Shown here piece after piece: positions 1 through 7,492 of a stretch of DNA of 64,000 nt. Numbering within the stretch: the first letter of the stretch is position 1; each line of letters opens with the position of its first letter. Made by a program: the position numbers and the translations under genes. The notes beneath the pieces were generated by a model. The model had not been told where the DNA came from. It saw only the letters and a list, made by a program, of their open reading frames with translations, and did no database searches. Origin of the DNA: Streptomyces scabichelini. GTDB lineage: Bacteria; Actinomycetota; Actinomycetes; Streptomycetales; Streptomycetaceae. The stretch is from positions 1-64,000 of the forward strand of contig NZ_JAAKZY010000026.1 in NCBI RefSeq assembly GCF_011045015.1, given 5' to 3'.

Positions 1-89
1 CCCCGGCACCTTCGGGCCCGACCGCGGCCGCCGAGGGCGCCACGCGTCTGTCGGCCCGCTCCCGGTACGGGGCCGAACCTCTGGAGCCG

Positions 90-947
90 ATGGACCCGAC
101 ATCGGCCGCCCCCGCCGGCCGCACCTTCGTCTCGCTCGCGTCTCCGGACACGTACGACGACGACACCGCGCGGCTGGGACCCGTGGGGCCCCGGGTCCGG
201 CCCCGGGTCGCGGCTGTCGCGGCCTGTGTCGTGCTCGGGCTCGGGCTCATCGGCGGTGCGGTGACCGGGAGTTGGCTGACCGGAGACGGGGCGGGCGACG
301 CCGCGGCACGGGACTCGTTCACGGCGGCCGGTGACCTCTGGCACAGCGTCCCGGTGGACCAGCTGTTCCCGCCGACCGTGGACGGAGAGGGAGCGGGGCC
401 CGGTGGAGCCGACCGCACCTGGACCCGTATCGCCGTCGCCCCGGACAGCGGCTGCGCGGACGCCTTCGACCCGCTCCTGCGCAAGGCCCTCGCCCCGGCC
501 GGCTGCCTGCGCCTCCTGCGCGCGACCTACACGGACGCGACCCGCAGCCACGTCACCACCGTCGGCCTCCTCTTCACCAAAGCGGACTCCGCGGCCATGG
601 GTGCACTGAACAGCCAGTTCAAGGACGAGGGTCTCGAACAGCGGCGAGACCTGATGCCCCGCCCCTACGCCCCGAAGGGCACCGTCGCCGCCGGCTTCGG
701 CGACGGCCAGCGCGCGTCATGGACGGTGTCGGTGCTGACCGACGCCCCCGTCGTCGTCTACGCCGTCTCCGGCTTCGCCGACGGCCGCCCCGTCGCCGAG
801 CCGGAGCCCGCCGAGGACGCCATGAAGACCGACGCCACCACGCCCGCCGCCCAGGCGGGCCTCGGCCACGACGCACAGGGCCTCGCCGACCGCATCGAGC
901 GCGGCCTCCGCAAAACCGTCAACTCGGCCACGGAGAAGCCGTCATGA
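90..947 (+). CDS. Membrane-anchored protein of a type VII secretion-like locus, 5' end uncertain
   Basis: I do not recognise a named family. The reading frame is open to the left edge of the window, so the true start may lie upstream; 285 aa are counted from the ATG at 90. Residues 1-39 are polar and look cytoplasmic, residues 40-63 form one hydrophobic segment (VAAVAACVVLGLGLIGG), and about 220 residues follow on the outer side. The stop overlaps the next start in an ATGA, so the gene is translationally coupled to the mycosin-type protease. That pairing is usual in Streptomyces ESX/type VII loci, so a role in that secretion system is inferred from context, not from a domain. Confidence 0.7.
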   Translation: MDPTSAAPAGRTFVSLASPDTYDDDTARLGPVGPRVRPRVAAVAACVVLGLGLIGGAVTGSWLTGDGAGDAAARDSFTAAGDLWHSVPVDQLFPPTVDGEGAGPGGADRTWTRIAVAPDSGCADAFDPLLRKALAPAGCLRLLRATYTDATRSHVTTVGLLFTKADSAAMGALNSQFKDEGLEQRRDLMPRPYAPKGTVAAGFGDGQRASWTVSVLTDAPVVVYAVSGFADGRPVAEPEPAEDAMKTDATTPAAQAGLGHDAQGLADRIERGLRKTVNSATEKPS

Positions 948-2149
948 CCCGTGAGGCCCGTAAGAACACAGGTTTGGGCGGCGCCCGCAGGGCCGGAGTC
1001 CTCGCCACCCTCTTCGCCGCCTCCCTCGCCCTCGTCCCGCCCACCACCGCCCACGCCGACGGCATACGGGCCCAGCAGTGGGCCCTGGACGCGATGCACA
1101 CCCAGGAGGCCTGGCAGACGACGAAGGGCCAGGGCATCACCGTCGCCGTCCTCGACACGGGCGTCGACGCCGAACACCCGGACCTGGCGGGCAACGTCCT
1201 CGCCGGCAAGGACATGGTCGGCTTCGGCGCCGGCCGGGGCGACCGCGCCTGGGCCCGGCACGGCACCGCGATGGCCGGCATCATCGCAGGCAACGGACAC
1301 GGCCCCGGCAACGCCGACGGCGTCATGGGCATCGCCCCCGAGGCCAAGATCCTCCCCGTCCGCGTGATCCTCGAAGACGGTGACTCGGCCCGCGGCAAGG
1401 CCCGCAACACCCGCGGCAACGCCCTCGCCGAGGGCATCCGCTGGGCCGCCGACCACGGCGCCGACGTCATCAACCTCTCCCTCGGCGACGACTCCAAGTC
1501 CGCCCACCCCGAGGCCACCGAGGACGCCGCCGTCCAGTACGCCCTGAAGAAGGGCGCCGTCGTCGTCGCCTCCGCGGGCAACGGCGGCGAGAAGGGCGAC
1601 CACATCTCGTACCCGGCCGCCTACCCGGGCGTCATCGCCGCCACCGCCGTCGACCGCTACGGAACCCGCGCCTCGTTCTCCACCCGCCGCTGGTACGCCA
1701 CCGTCAGCGCACCCGGCGTCGACGTCGTCATCGCCGACCCGGACCGCAAGTACTACGAGGGCTGGGGCACCAGCGCCGCCGCGGCCTTCGTCTCCGGAGC
1801 CGTCGCCCTCGTCCGGGCGGCCCACCCGAACCTGGCCCCCGCCCAGATCAAGGAGCTCCTGGAGGACACGGCCCGCAATGCTCCCAACGGCGGCCGCGAC
1901 GACTCCCGCGGCTTCGGCTTCGTCGACCCCGCGGCCGCCATCGAGGCCGGCGGCAAACTGAAGCCGGAGAGGCTGCGCTCGGCCGCGTACGGCGACAAGT
2001 ACTTCGGCTCGGGCCCGGACGCCGCGGACGACGACGGGTCCGCGTCCGACTGGGCGGGCCCCCTCGCGGGCGGTGCCGGCGGAGCGCTCCTGATCGTTGC
2101 GGTCGTCCTGTGGCGCGGCCGCCACAGACCACGCCACCACGACTTCTAG
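944..2149 (+). CDS. Type VII secretion-associated subtilisin-like protease (mycosin, S8 family)
   Basis: Membrane-anchored serine protease of 401 aa resembling MycP mycosins, which act outside the membrane and are needed by ESX secretion machines. A signal peptide ends near TAHADG (about residue 39). The catalytic triad is visible: Asp71 in AVLDTGVD, His106 in RHGTAMAG and Ser277 in GWGTSAAAAF, with the oxyanion Asn212 in SAGNGG. A C-terminal membrane helix (about 372-390) ends in basic residues, as in mycosins. The ATG at 944 overlaps the upstream stop (ATGA). It converges on the serine hydrolase gene, separated by only 10 nt made of a tandem repeat. Family call firm; the substrate is unknown. 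Confidence 0.88.
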   Translation: MTREARKNTGLGGARRAGVLATLFAASLALVPPTTAHADGIRAQQWALDAMHTQEAWQTTKGQGITVAVLDTGVDAEHPDLAGNVLAGKDMVGFGAGRGDRAWARHGTAMAGIIAGNGHGPGNADGVMGIAPEAKILPVRVILEDGDSARGKARNTRGNALAEGIRWAADHGADVINLSLGDDSKSAHPEATEDAAVQYALKKGAVVVASAGNGGEKGDHISYPAAYPGVIAATAVDRYGTRASFSTRRWYATVSAPGVDVVIADPDRKYYEGWGTSAAAAFVSGAVALVRAAHPNLAPAQIKELLEDTARNAPNGGRDDSRGFGFVDPAAAIEAGGKLKPERLRSAAYGDKYFGSGPDAADDDGSASDWAGPLAGGAGGALLIVAVVLWRGRHRPRHHDF

Positions 2150-2170
2150 ACGTCAGCTTCTAGGCGTCAG
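2143..2170. repeat. 14-bp tandem duplication spanning two convergent stop codons
   Basis: CTTCTAGACGTCAG (2143-2156) is followed directly by CTTCTAGGCGTCAG (2157-2170), with one mismatch. The first copy holds the mycosin stop (TAG, 2147-2149). The second copy holds the serine hydrolase stop read on the minus strand (2160-2162). Confidence 0.9.
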
Positions 2171-3194
2171 CGTCCCGCAGGGACGACACCGCGGCCTTGG
2201 CCGCGGCCTCCACCAGCGAAATCCCCTGCGCCTTCGTGGAGTTGCCCTTCGACAGTGCCGCGACGAGATACGCGTGCCCGTCCACCGTCACCCGCCCGAT
2301 GCTGTTGATGTCCCACAGCCCGGTCTGGCTCCGGGGCAACCACCCGTTCTTCAGGGCGAATCCCGACCCGGCAGACCCGTCGGATCCGGTGGATCCGGCG
2401 GCCGATACCCCCCAATCCTGGCCAACGGCGATGTCCCCCATGAGCCCCCGCAGATACGCCCGCGACGCCTCACTCAACTCCGAGTCGTCCCCGAACACCT
2501 GCTCAAGCAGGGCGAGTTGATCCACAGCCGTCGTCTGCGTCAGCCCCCACAACGCACCGTCCCCGCCCTCGGTACCGCTGAGCCCCAACCGCTTGTTCGC
2601 CGCCGCCAGACCCTCCGCCCGCCCGATCGCGTCCCACAGCGCGCTCGCCGACACGTTGTCGCTGTTCTTGATCATCGCGGTGGCGTACGCCTTCTCCGAC
2701 GCCGTCAACTCCCGCTTGGCGTCCTGCGCCTGGAGCAGCAGCGCCGCCAGGATGTCGACCTTGACGATGCTCGCGGTGTCGAACATCCCGTCCCCGTACG
2801 CCGCGCCCTCCCCGGACCCCGCATCCAGCACCGCCACCGACACCTCCGCGCCGCCCTCCACGGCCACGGACTCCATCGCCTCGGCGAGCACGGCGTCGCG
2901 GTCCACCGCGGGAGTGGGTGTGGGTGTGGGAGTCGGGGTGTGGGCCGGGGTCTGAGCCGCCGCCACGGATTCCACTGTCGCCTCCGGCGTCTGAGATGCG
3001 TCCGCTGCCCGCGCGCCCGCAGTGGGCGATGCCGAGGACGATACGAGGCCGGTGGCGCCCGGCGCCTGCGCCTTCACGTAAGTGGTCCCGGAGGCGGTGA
3101 CACCGACGAGCACCACGGAGGCCACCCCGGTGTAGAGAAGAGGCCTGCGCCAGGACGGGCGGGCGCCGGGCCGACGAGCTCGCTGCGAGTCCAT
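2160..3194 (-). CDS. Membrane-anchored class A beta-lactamase-fold serine hydrolase
   Basis: Extracytoplasmic 344-aa protein. It has a basic N-terminus, one membrane segment (about residues 19-36), a Ser/Thr/Pro-rich stalk with a TPTPTPTPTP run (86-95), then a beta-lactamase-like domain. The active-site signatures are SIVK (Ser142, Lys145), SDN (178-180) and a KNG triad (282-284). That order fits class A beta-lactamases and related penicillin-interacting hydrolases. Whether it destroys beta-lactams or acts on cell-wall peptides cannot be told. The low-complexity stalk reflects a GTGGGT-like repeat at about 2913-2943. It ends inside the second half of a 14-bp tandem repeat shared with the convergent mycosin gene. 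Confidence 0.82.
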   Translation of the reverse strand: MDSQRARRPGARPSWRRPLLYTGVASVVLVGVTASGTTYVKAQAPGATGLVSSSASPTAGARAADASQTPEATVESVAAAQTPAHTPTPTPTPTPAVDRDAVLAEAMESVAVEGGAEVSVAVLDAGSGEGAAYGDGMFDTASIVKVDILAALLLQAQDAKRELTASEKAYATAMIKNSDNVSASALWDAIGRAEGLAAANKRLGLSGTEGGDGALWGLTQTTAVDQLALLEQVFGDDSELSEASRAYLRGLMGDIAVGQDWGVSAAGSTGSDGSAGSGFALKNGWLPRSQTGLWDINSIGRVTVDGHAYLVAALSKGNSTKAQGISLVEAAAKAAVSSLRDADA

Positions 3195-3338
3195 CCCGCG
3201 ATGCTGGGGCCCGGCGCTGTGCCTGCGGTTAGACGAATGTCAGAAGCGTGTAAGGGATCGCTGAGAAAACCCTGAGCCACGTGAACAACGCGTTTCCGGG
3301 GGCACGGGAAGCCCATCAGCCAGACCCGCATAGAGTCG

Positions 3339-4076
3339 GTGACCGTGGCGAACAAGAACATTCCCGACTCCGGCTTCCCCGACGACGACGGCTCCGCCGA
3401 CCCCCGGCTGAGCGCCGCGCTCGCGGCCTGGGCCGAGGACCGGTCCGCACACGCACCGGTCCTTGAGGCACTCAAGGGCGCCCGGCTCCTCGTACCCGTC
3501 GTGGCCGTCCTGGGGGAGACCGAGGAGGACGAGAACGGGCTGCGCCACGAGAAGACGAGCGACATGGCCGTCCCCACGCTCAAGGCCGGGCCCCGGACCG
3601 CCCTGCCCGCCTTCACGTCCACCGAGTCGCTCGCCCGCTGGGACCCGGCGGCCCGCCCCGTCGCCGTACCCCTGCACCAGGCCCTGCAGGCCGCCGCCCA
3701 CGAGAAGGCCGACACGATCGTGCTCGACCTCGCGGGCCCCGTGCCGTACGAACTCACCGGCCCCGCCCTGCTCGCCCTCGCCGAGGGCCGCACGAGCACG
3801 GACCCGCTCGCGGACCCCGCCGTCACCGACGCCGTACGGGCCGCCGTCGCCGCCGAGCCCGCCGTGCTCCGCGCCCACCTCGGCCCCGGCCAGGCCGACG
3901 GCACCCTCGCCCTCGTACTGGACCCGTCCGCCACCCCCGCCGAGACCGCCCGCGCCGTCGCCGACCGCCTGGCCGCCGACGACACACTGAGGGCCCGCCT
4001 GGTACGCGGCCTCGACCTGGCACTCCTGCCGACCGAGGCGATCCCACCGGGCGAGCCCCTTTACGTACGTCCCTGA
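3339..4076 (+). CDS. SseB-family protein
   Basis: Cytoplasmic 245-aa protein resembling the SseB N-terminal-domain family of actinomycetes (SseB of E. coli is linked to serine sensitivity; the biochemical role is unknown). It has the family layout: an acidic Asp-rich start, a conserved middle (LLVPVVAVLGE near residues 50-60, then a GPRTALPAFTS strand around 87-97), a region ending in IVLDLAGPVPYELTG, and an Ala-rich C-terminal half. Start chosen at the GTG at 3339; a second GTG lies two codons on. It sits beside the DUF1844 gene and infC, a conserved actinomycete neighbourhood. No signal peptide is seen. Confidence 0.75.
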   Translation: MTVANKNIPDSGFPDDDGSADPRLSAALAAWAEDRSAHAPVLEALKGARLLVPVVAVLGETEEDENGLRHEKTSDMAVPTLKAGPRTALPAFTSTESLARWDPAARPVAVPLHQALQAAAHEKADTIVLDLAGPVPYELTGPALLALAEGRTSTDPLADPAVTDAVRAAVAAEPAVLRAHLGPGQADGTLALVLDPSATPAETARAVADRLAADDTLRARLVRGLDLALLPTEAIPPGEPLYVRP

Positions 4077-4122
4077 AGTCGTCGTACGTCCCTGCGTCTC
4101 TCGTACGTCCCTGGGGCCGGAC

Positions 4123-4479
4123 TCAGCCGAAGACCGGGCCGGTGTACTTCTCGCCCGGTCCCTGGCCCGGCTCGTCCGGGACGACCGACGCCTCGCGGAA
4201 CGCCAGCTGCAGCGACTTCAGGCCGTCGCGCAGCGGCGCCGCGTGGAACGAGCTGATCTCGGTCGCGCTCGCGTCCAGCAGCCCGGCCAGTGCGTGCACC
4301 AGCTTGCGCGCCTCGTCCAGGTCCTTGTGCTTCTCGCCCTCCTCGGTCAGACCGAGCTTCACGGCGGCGGCGCTCATCAGGTTGACCGCGACCGTCACGA
4401 TCACCTCGACCGCGGGAACCTCCGCGATGTCGCGGGTCATGGCGTCGAAGTCGGGGGTCTCAGGAGGGGTGTCACTCAT
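4123..4479 (-). CDS. DUF1844 family protein
   Basis: Small cytoplasmic protein of 118 aa matching the DUF1844 family in length and in its conserved middle: LMSAAAVKLGLTEEGE followed by LDEARKLVHALAGLLDA. That family has no established function; it is often encoded next to infC in high-GC Gram-positives. The ATG at 4479 (MSDTPPET) is preferred over an in-frame GTG three codons upstream because the protein then starts like its relatives. The sequence is predicted mostly helical. It is divergent from infC, so the 368-bp gap 4480-4847 serves both genes. Confidence 0.8.
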   Translation of the reverse strand: MSDTPPETPDFDAMTRDIAEVPAVEVIVTVAVNLMSAAAVKLGLTEEGEKHKDLDEARKLVHALAGLLDASATEISSFHAAPLRDGLKSLQLAFREASVVPDEPGQGPGEKYTGPVFG

Positions 4480-4847
4480 GCCCCACACGATAGGCCAGCG
4501 AGGATTAGCGGTTTCCGGAGGGCGCTGCTAACCTTGTGTAACGACCGGTCGGATGCGCCCAGAAACATATAGCGTGCCCGACCCGCAAGTGGAGGCTCCG
4601 ATCTCCCACCTGGCTGTCCCTCGGGACGGCGGGTCACCCGGTCAGGCGGCCACCATCGTTCCGTACGGACGATGGAGCCGCTGGATATGCGCCCCGCGGG
4701 CTACCGCGGCGGTGCTCCGGTAGTCATTGGAGCCCCGCCTGCGTCCCGTCCGGGGCATTTTTCATGCGCCGTGGTGGTTGGTCCCAGTGAAAAGAAGTAC
4801 ACGGGCTGTCTGCCAGACAGCCGTGTGGTGCTAACCGAGGAGGATCC
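4480..4847. other. Long structured leader between DUF1844 and infC
   Basis: This 368-bp gap has no convincing protein gene but several hairpins on the plus strand: CCATCG...CGATGG (4653-4675), CCGCGG/CCGCGG (4694-4709), the attenuator-like pair at 4714-4762, and a stem formed by GGCTGTC/GACAGCC just before the ribosome-binding site (about 4804-4822). No clear -35/-10 pair was found, so the transcript start is not placed. Confidence 0.6.
4711..4763 (+). promoter_or_regulatory. Candidate transcription attenuator of infC-rpmI-rplT
   Basis: GCCCCG (4732-4737) pairs with CGGGGC (4751-4756) and is followed by ATTTTTC, as in an intrinsic terminator. An alternative stem, GCTCC (4714-4718) with GGAGC (4729-4733), shares bases 4732-4733 with the terminator arm, so the two cannot form together. 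This is the classic terminator/antiterminator layout. Autogenous control by L20 or IF3 is known for these operons in other bacteria; its use here is an inference. Confidence 0.5.
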
Positions 4848-5507
4848 ATCAGCGCCGAGCCCCGCATCAACGACCGGATTCGCGTTCCCGAGGTGCGACT
4901 TGTCGGTCCCAGCGGCGAGCAGGTCGGGATTGTTCCGCTTGCCAAGGCCCTGGAGCTTGCGCAGGAGTACGACCTCGACCTGGTCGAGGTCGCGGCGAAC
5001 GCCCGCCCGCCGGTCTGCAAGCTCATGGACTACGGGAAGTTCAAGTACGAGTCGGCCATGAAGGCCCGTGAGGCGCGCAAGAACCAGGCGCACACGGTCA
5101 TCAAGGAGATGAAGCTCCGGCCGAAGATCGACCCGCACGACTATGACACCAAGAAGGGTCACGTCGTCCGGTTCCTCAAGCAGGGCGACAAGGTCAAGAT
5201 CACGATCATGTTCCGTGGTCGCGAGCAGTCCCGGCCCGAGCTGGGCTTCCGACTGCTGCAGCGTCTCGCGGAGGACGTCCAGGACCTCGGTTTCATCGAG
5301 TCGAACCCGAAGCAGGACGGCCGAAACATGATCATGGTTCTCGGTCCGCACAAGAAGAAGACCGAGGCGATGGCCGAAGCCCGTGAGGCCCAGGCGGCCC
5401 GCAAGGCGGAGGCGAAGGCCAACCCGGGCCGTTCGCAGAACGCCCATGAGGCCGACGACGAGGACGAGACCGTAGAGGCCCCGGCCGAGGCTACCGCCGA
5501 GGCCTGA
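4848..5507 (+). CDS. infC: Translation initiation factor IF-3, with non-canonical ATC start
   Basis: IF-3 binds the 30S subunit and checks start-codon pairing. The 219-aa product has the N-domain ([16 protein letters not shown], then [22 protein letters not shown]), the basic linker ([17 protein letters not shown]) and the C-domain ([10 protein letters not shown] to [12 protein letters not shown]), plus an acidic, Ala/Glu-rich tail of about 40 residues. Homology begins before the first standard start (GTG at 4893), so translation must start upstream. ATC at 4848 lies 4 nt after GAGGAGGA (4837-4844) and gives the expected N-terminus. Rare AUU/AUC starts in infC allow autoregulation by IF-3 itself. 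First gene of infC-rpmI-rplT. Confidence 0.93.
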   Translation: MSAEPRINDRIRVPEVRLVGPSGEQVGIVPLAKALELAQEYDLDLVEVAANARPPVCKLMDYGKFKYESAMKAREARKNQAHTVIKEMKLRPKIDPHDYDTKKGHVVRFLKQGDKVKITIMFRGREQSRPELGFRLLQRLAEDVQDLGFIESNPKQDGRNMIMVLGPHKKKTEAMAEAREAQAARKAEAKANPGRSQNAHEADDEDETVEAPAEATAEA

Positions 5508-5577
5508 TTCCGGGACGCAGGTCCTGGGGTCCAGGTCCCTGGACGCGAGTCCGGGGATGTCAATCGATACATCTGAC

Positions 5578-5615
5578 GTTCCGCCGTGCCCGGTTTCACG
5601 ACCGGGCATCGGAAC
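5578..5615 (+). promoter_or_regulatory. Strong two-part hairpin just upstream of rpmI
   Basis: GTTCCG (5578-5583) pairs with CGGAAC (5610-5615) and, inside it, TGCCCGGT (5587-5594) pairs with ACCGGGCA (5601-5608) around a 6-nt loop. It ends about 14 nt before the rpmI Shine-Dalgarno (GAGGAGAG). It could be an L20 binding site controlling rpmI-rplT or an RNA-processing stem; there is no U-tract, so it is not an obvious terminator. Confidence 0.5.
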
Positions 5616-5641
5616 GCCACTGACGAGGAGAGAACGGCGCT

Positions 5642-5836
5642 ATGCCGAAGAACAAGTCGCACAGCGGTGCCCGCAAGCGCTTCAAGGTCACCGGCTCCGG
5701 CAAGGTGCTCCGTGAGCGCGCCGGCAAGCGCCACCTGCTCGAGCACAAGTCGTCCCGTCTGACGCGTCGCCTCACCGGTAACGCCGAGATGGCCCCGGGC
5801 GACGCCAAGAAGATCAAGAAGCTTCTCGGCAAGTGA
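5642..5836 (+). CDS. rpmI: 50S ribosomal protein L35
   Basis: Basic 64-aa ribosomal protein that binds 23S rRNA in the large subunit. The family signature is at the start ([30 protein letters not shown] is read through residue 30), followed by HLLEHKSSR and a Lys-rich end. Length is normal. GAGGAGAG lies upstream of the ATG. Second gene of the infC-rpmI-rplT operon, 134 nt after infC; the gap contains a strong hairpin. Confidence 0.97.
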   Translation: MPKNKSHSGARKRFKVTGSGKVLRERAGKRHLLEHKSSRLTRRLTGNAEMAPGDAKKIKKLLGK

Positions 5837-5933
5837 CGTCGGGAACGCATCGCGTACCTGATCTCTGACCGGGACCCAATCGATTTCGGGTCGTGTGAGT
5901 CCAACCACGGCCCCGCTACAAGGAGTTAATCAA

Positions 5934-6317
5934 GTGGCACGCGTCAAGCGGGCAGTCAACGCCCACAAGAAGCGCCGGGCGATCCTCGAGCAGGCCTCCG
6001 GCTACCGCGGTCAGCGTTCGCGCCTGTACCGCAAGGCCAAGGAGCAGGTCACCCACTCGCTGGTCTACAACTACAACGACCGCAAGAAGCGCAAGGGCGA
6101 CTTCCGTCAGCTGTGGATCCAGCGCATCAACGCCGCTGCCCGCGCCAACGGGATCACCTACAACCGCTTCATCCAGGGCCTGAAGGCCGCGAACGTCGAG
6201 GTCGACCGCAAGATCCTCGCGGAGCTCGCCGTCAACGACGCGAACGCGTTCGCCGCGCTCGTCGAGGTCGCCCAGAAGGCGCTGCCGTCGGACGTCAACG
6301 CGCCGAAGGCCGCGTGA
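5934..6317 (+). CDS. rplT: 50S ribosomal protein L20
   Basis: Large-subunit assembly protein of 127 aa; in several bacteria it also represses its own operon by binding the mRNA. The start is the GTG at 5934 giving (M)[14 protein letters not shown], preceded by AAGGAG (5920-5925) at 8-nt spacing; an in-frame upstream extension has no family similarity and was dropped. Conserved blocks are visible: [40 protein letters not shown] and a C-terminal helix [18 protein letters not shown]. Last gene of the operon, followed by two hairpins. Confidence 0.97.
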   Translation: MARVKRAVNAHKKRRAILEQASGYRGQRSRLYRKAKEQVTHSLVYNYNDRKKRKGDFRQLWIQRINAAARANGITYNRFIQGLKAANVEVDRKILAELAVNDANAFAALVEVAQKALPSDVNAPKAA

Positions 6318-6354
6318 CGCTGCGCCGGCTTCAGCCGCGTATCTGATGTGACCC

Positions 6355-6390
6355 GAACCCGCAGGCAGGCTGTGCGCTGCCCGCGGGTTC
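6355..6390 (+). terminator. Hairpin after rplT
   Basis: GAACCCGC (6355-6362) pairs with GCGGGTTC (6383-6390), with an inner stem GGCAG (6364-6368) to CTGCC (6377-6381). There is no U-tract, which is common for Streptomyces terminators. Confidence 0.7.
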
Positions 6391-6400
6391 GAGTGCGTCC

Positions 6401-6423
6401 GGGGCGAGCGGTTTCCTCGCCCC
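6401..6423. terminator. Second hairpin after rplT
   Basis: A perfect 8-bp stem, GGGGCGAG (6401-6408) with CTCGCCCC (6416-6423) and a 7-nt loop, lies 10 nt beyond the first hairpin. It may be part of the adjoining dispersed repeat rather than a dedicated terminator. Confidence 0.5.
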
Positions 6424-6431
6424 CGCCGCCC

Positions 6432-6540
6432 TTACCCGTCCCATCCGTTCCTGAGGGCTGCGCCCCCAGACCCCCGCTTGTCGGCCTGGCGGCCTCGTCC
6501 TCAAACGCCGGACGGGCTGAAATCAGCCCTCAGGAGGGCC
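6432..6540. repeat. Dispersed Streptomyces intergenic repeat (CAAACGCCGGACGGGCTGAAA type)
   Basis: The gap before the methyltransferase gene carries a motif often found between Streptomyces genes, containing CCTCAAACGCCGGACGGGC and a small GGGCTGAAATCAGCCC hairpin (about 6514-6529). It is seen once in this window; recognition as a dispersed family comes from general knowledge. Confidence 0.6.
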
Positions 6541-6566
6541 CCGGCCATCCCACCGAAGGTGAACCC

Positions 6567-7412
6567 ATGCCACCCGCCGCCGAGCTGGTCTCCCCCCGCT
6601 CCGCTCGTGTGTCCGCCGCGCGGCGGCTCGCCAAGCGGAGCTTCCGGGGGAAGGAGCGGCTGTTCCTCGCCGAGGGGCCGCAGGCCGTGCGGGAGGCGGC
6701 CGGGCATCGGGGCGGCAACGGTGCGGCGACGCTCGTCGAACTGTTCGTGACGCTCGACGCCGCTGAGCGGTACGCCGACATCGTGGGCGATGCGCGGGCC
6801 GCCGGAGCGCGGGTGCATCTCGCCGCCGACGAGGTGATCGAGGACATCTCCACGACCGTCACCCCGCAGGGACTCGTGGGGATCTGCCGGTTCCTGGATC
6901 TGCCCTTCGAGGAGATCCTCGAAGCCGGGCCCAGGCTGGTCGCCGTGCTGGCGCATGTGCGGGACCCCGGGAACGCCGGCACCGTGCTGCGGTGTGCGGA
7001 CGCCGCGGGCGCGGACGCCGTCGTCCTCACCGACGCGTCCGTGGACGTCTACAACCCCAAGTCCGTGCGGGCGTCGGTCGGTTCGCTGTTCCATCTGCCC
7101 GTCGCCGTCGGGGTGCCCGTGGAGCACGCCGTCGCGGGGCTCAAGGACGCCGGCGTACGCGTCCTCGCCGCCGACGGAGCGGGGGATCGCGACCTGGACG
7201 ACGAACTCGATCACGGCGCCATGGGCGGGCCCACCGCCTGGGTGTTCGGAAACGAGGCGTGGGGGCTCCCGGAGGAGACACGCGCGCTGGCGGACGCCGT
7301 CGTGCGCGTACCCATTCACGGAAAGGCCGAGAGCCTGAACCTCGCGACGGCGGCGGCCGTATGTCTCTACGCGTCCGCCCGTGCGCAGCGCGCCCGCGGC
7401 GGTCGTCCCTGA
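6567..7412 (+). CDS. SpoU/TrmH-family RNA 2'-O-methyltransferase
   Basis: SAM-dependent 2'-O-ribose methyltransferase of rRNA or tRNA, 281 aa, cytoplasmic. Residues 1-115 form the substrate-binding N-terminal part (KERLFLAEGPQAVREA). The knotted SPOUT domain shows motif 1 (DPGNAGTVLR, 133-142), motif 2 (GNEAWGLP, 228-235) and motif 3 (SLNLATAAAV, 256-265). Start at the ATG at 6567, after AAGGTGA. It lies between rplT and the histidine kinase gene, in a translation-related block, which fits a ribosomal target. The exact nucleotide modified cannot be told. Confidence 0.88.
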   Translation: MPPAAELVSPRSARVSAARRLAKRSFRGKERLFLAEGPQAVREAAGHRGGNGAATLVELFVTLDAAERYADIVGDARAAGARVHLAADEVIEDISTTVTPQGLVGICRFLDLPFEEILEAGPRLVAVLAHVRDPGNAGTVLRCADAAGADAVVLTDASVDVYNPKSVRASVGSLFHLPVAVGVPVEHAVAGLKDAGVRVLAADGAGDRDLDDELDHGAMGGPTAWVFGNEAWGLPEETRALADAVVRVPIHGKAESLNLATAAAVCLYASARAQRARGGRP

Positions 7413-7492
7413 GGGGGTCCGTTCCGTCACTCCCAGCTAGTAGGGTGCGAGCTCGGGGCCCACTGTGCCGGTCCGAGAGGTGGGGTACGGGG

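Noticed and set aside
4672-5061. A 129-codon frame overlapping the infC start in another frame
   Set aside because: It has no Shine-Dalgarno, its ATG lies in a hairpin stem and most of it overlaps infC; treated as leader sequence, though a short leader peptide cannot be fully ruled out.
6355-6395. GCGGGTTCGAGTG resembling a tRNA T-arm
   Set aside because: The GGTTC is part of the rplT hairpin; no acceptor stem, D-arm or anticodon stem fits around it.
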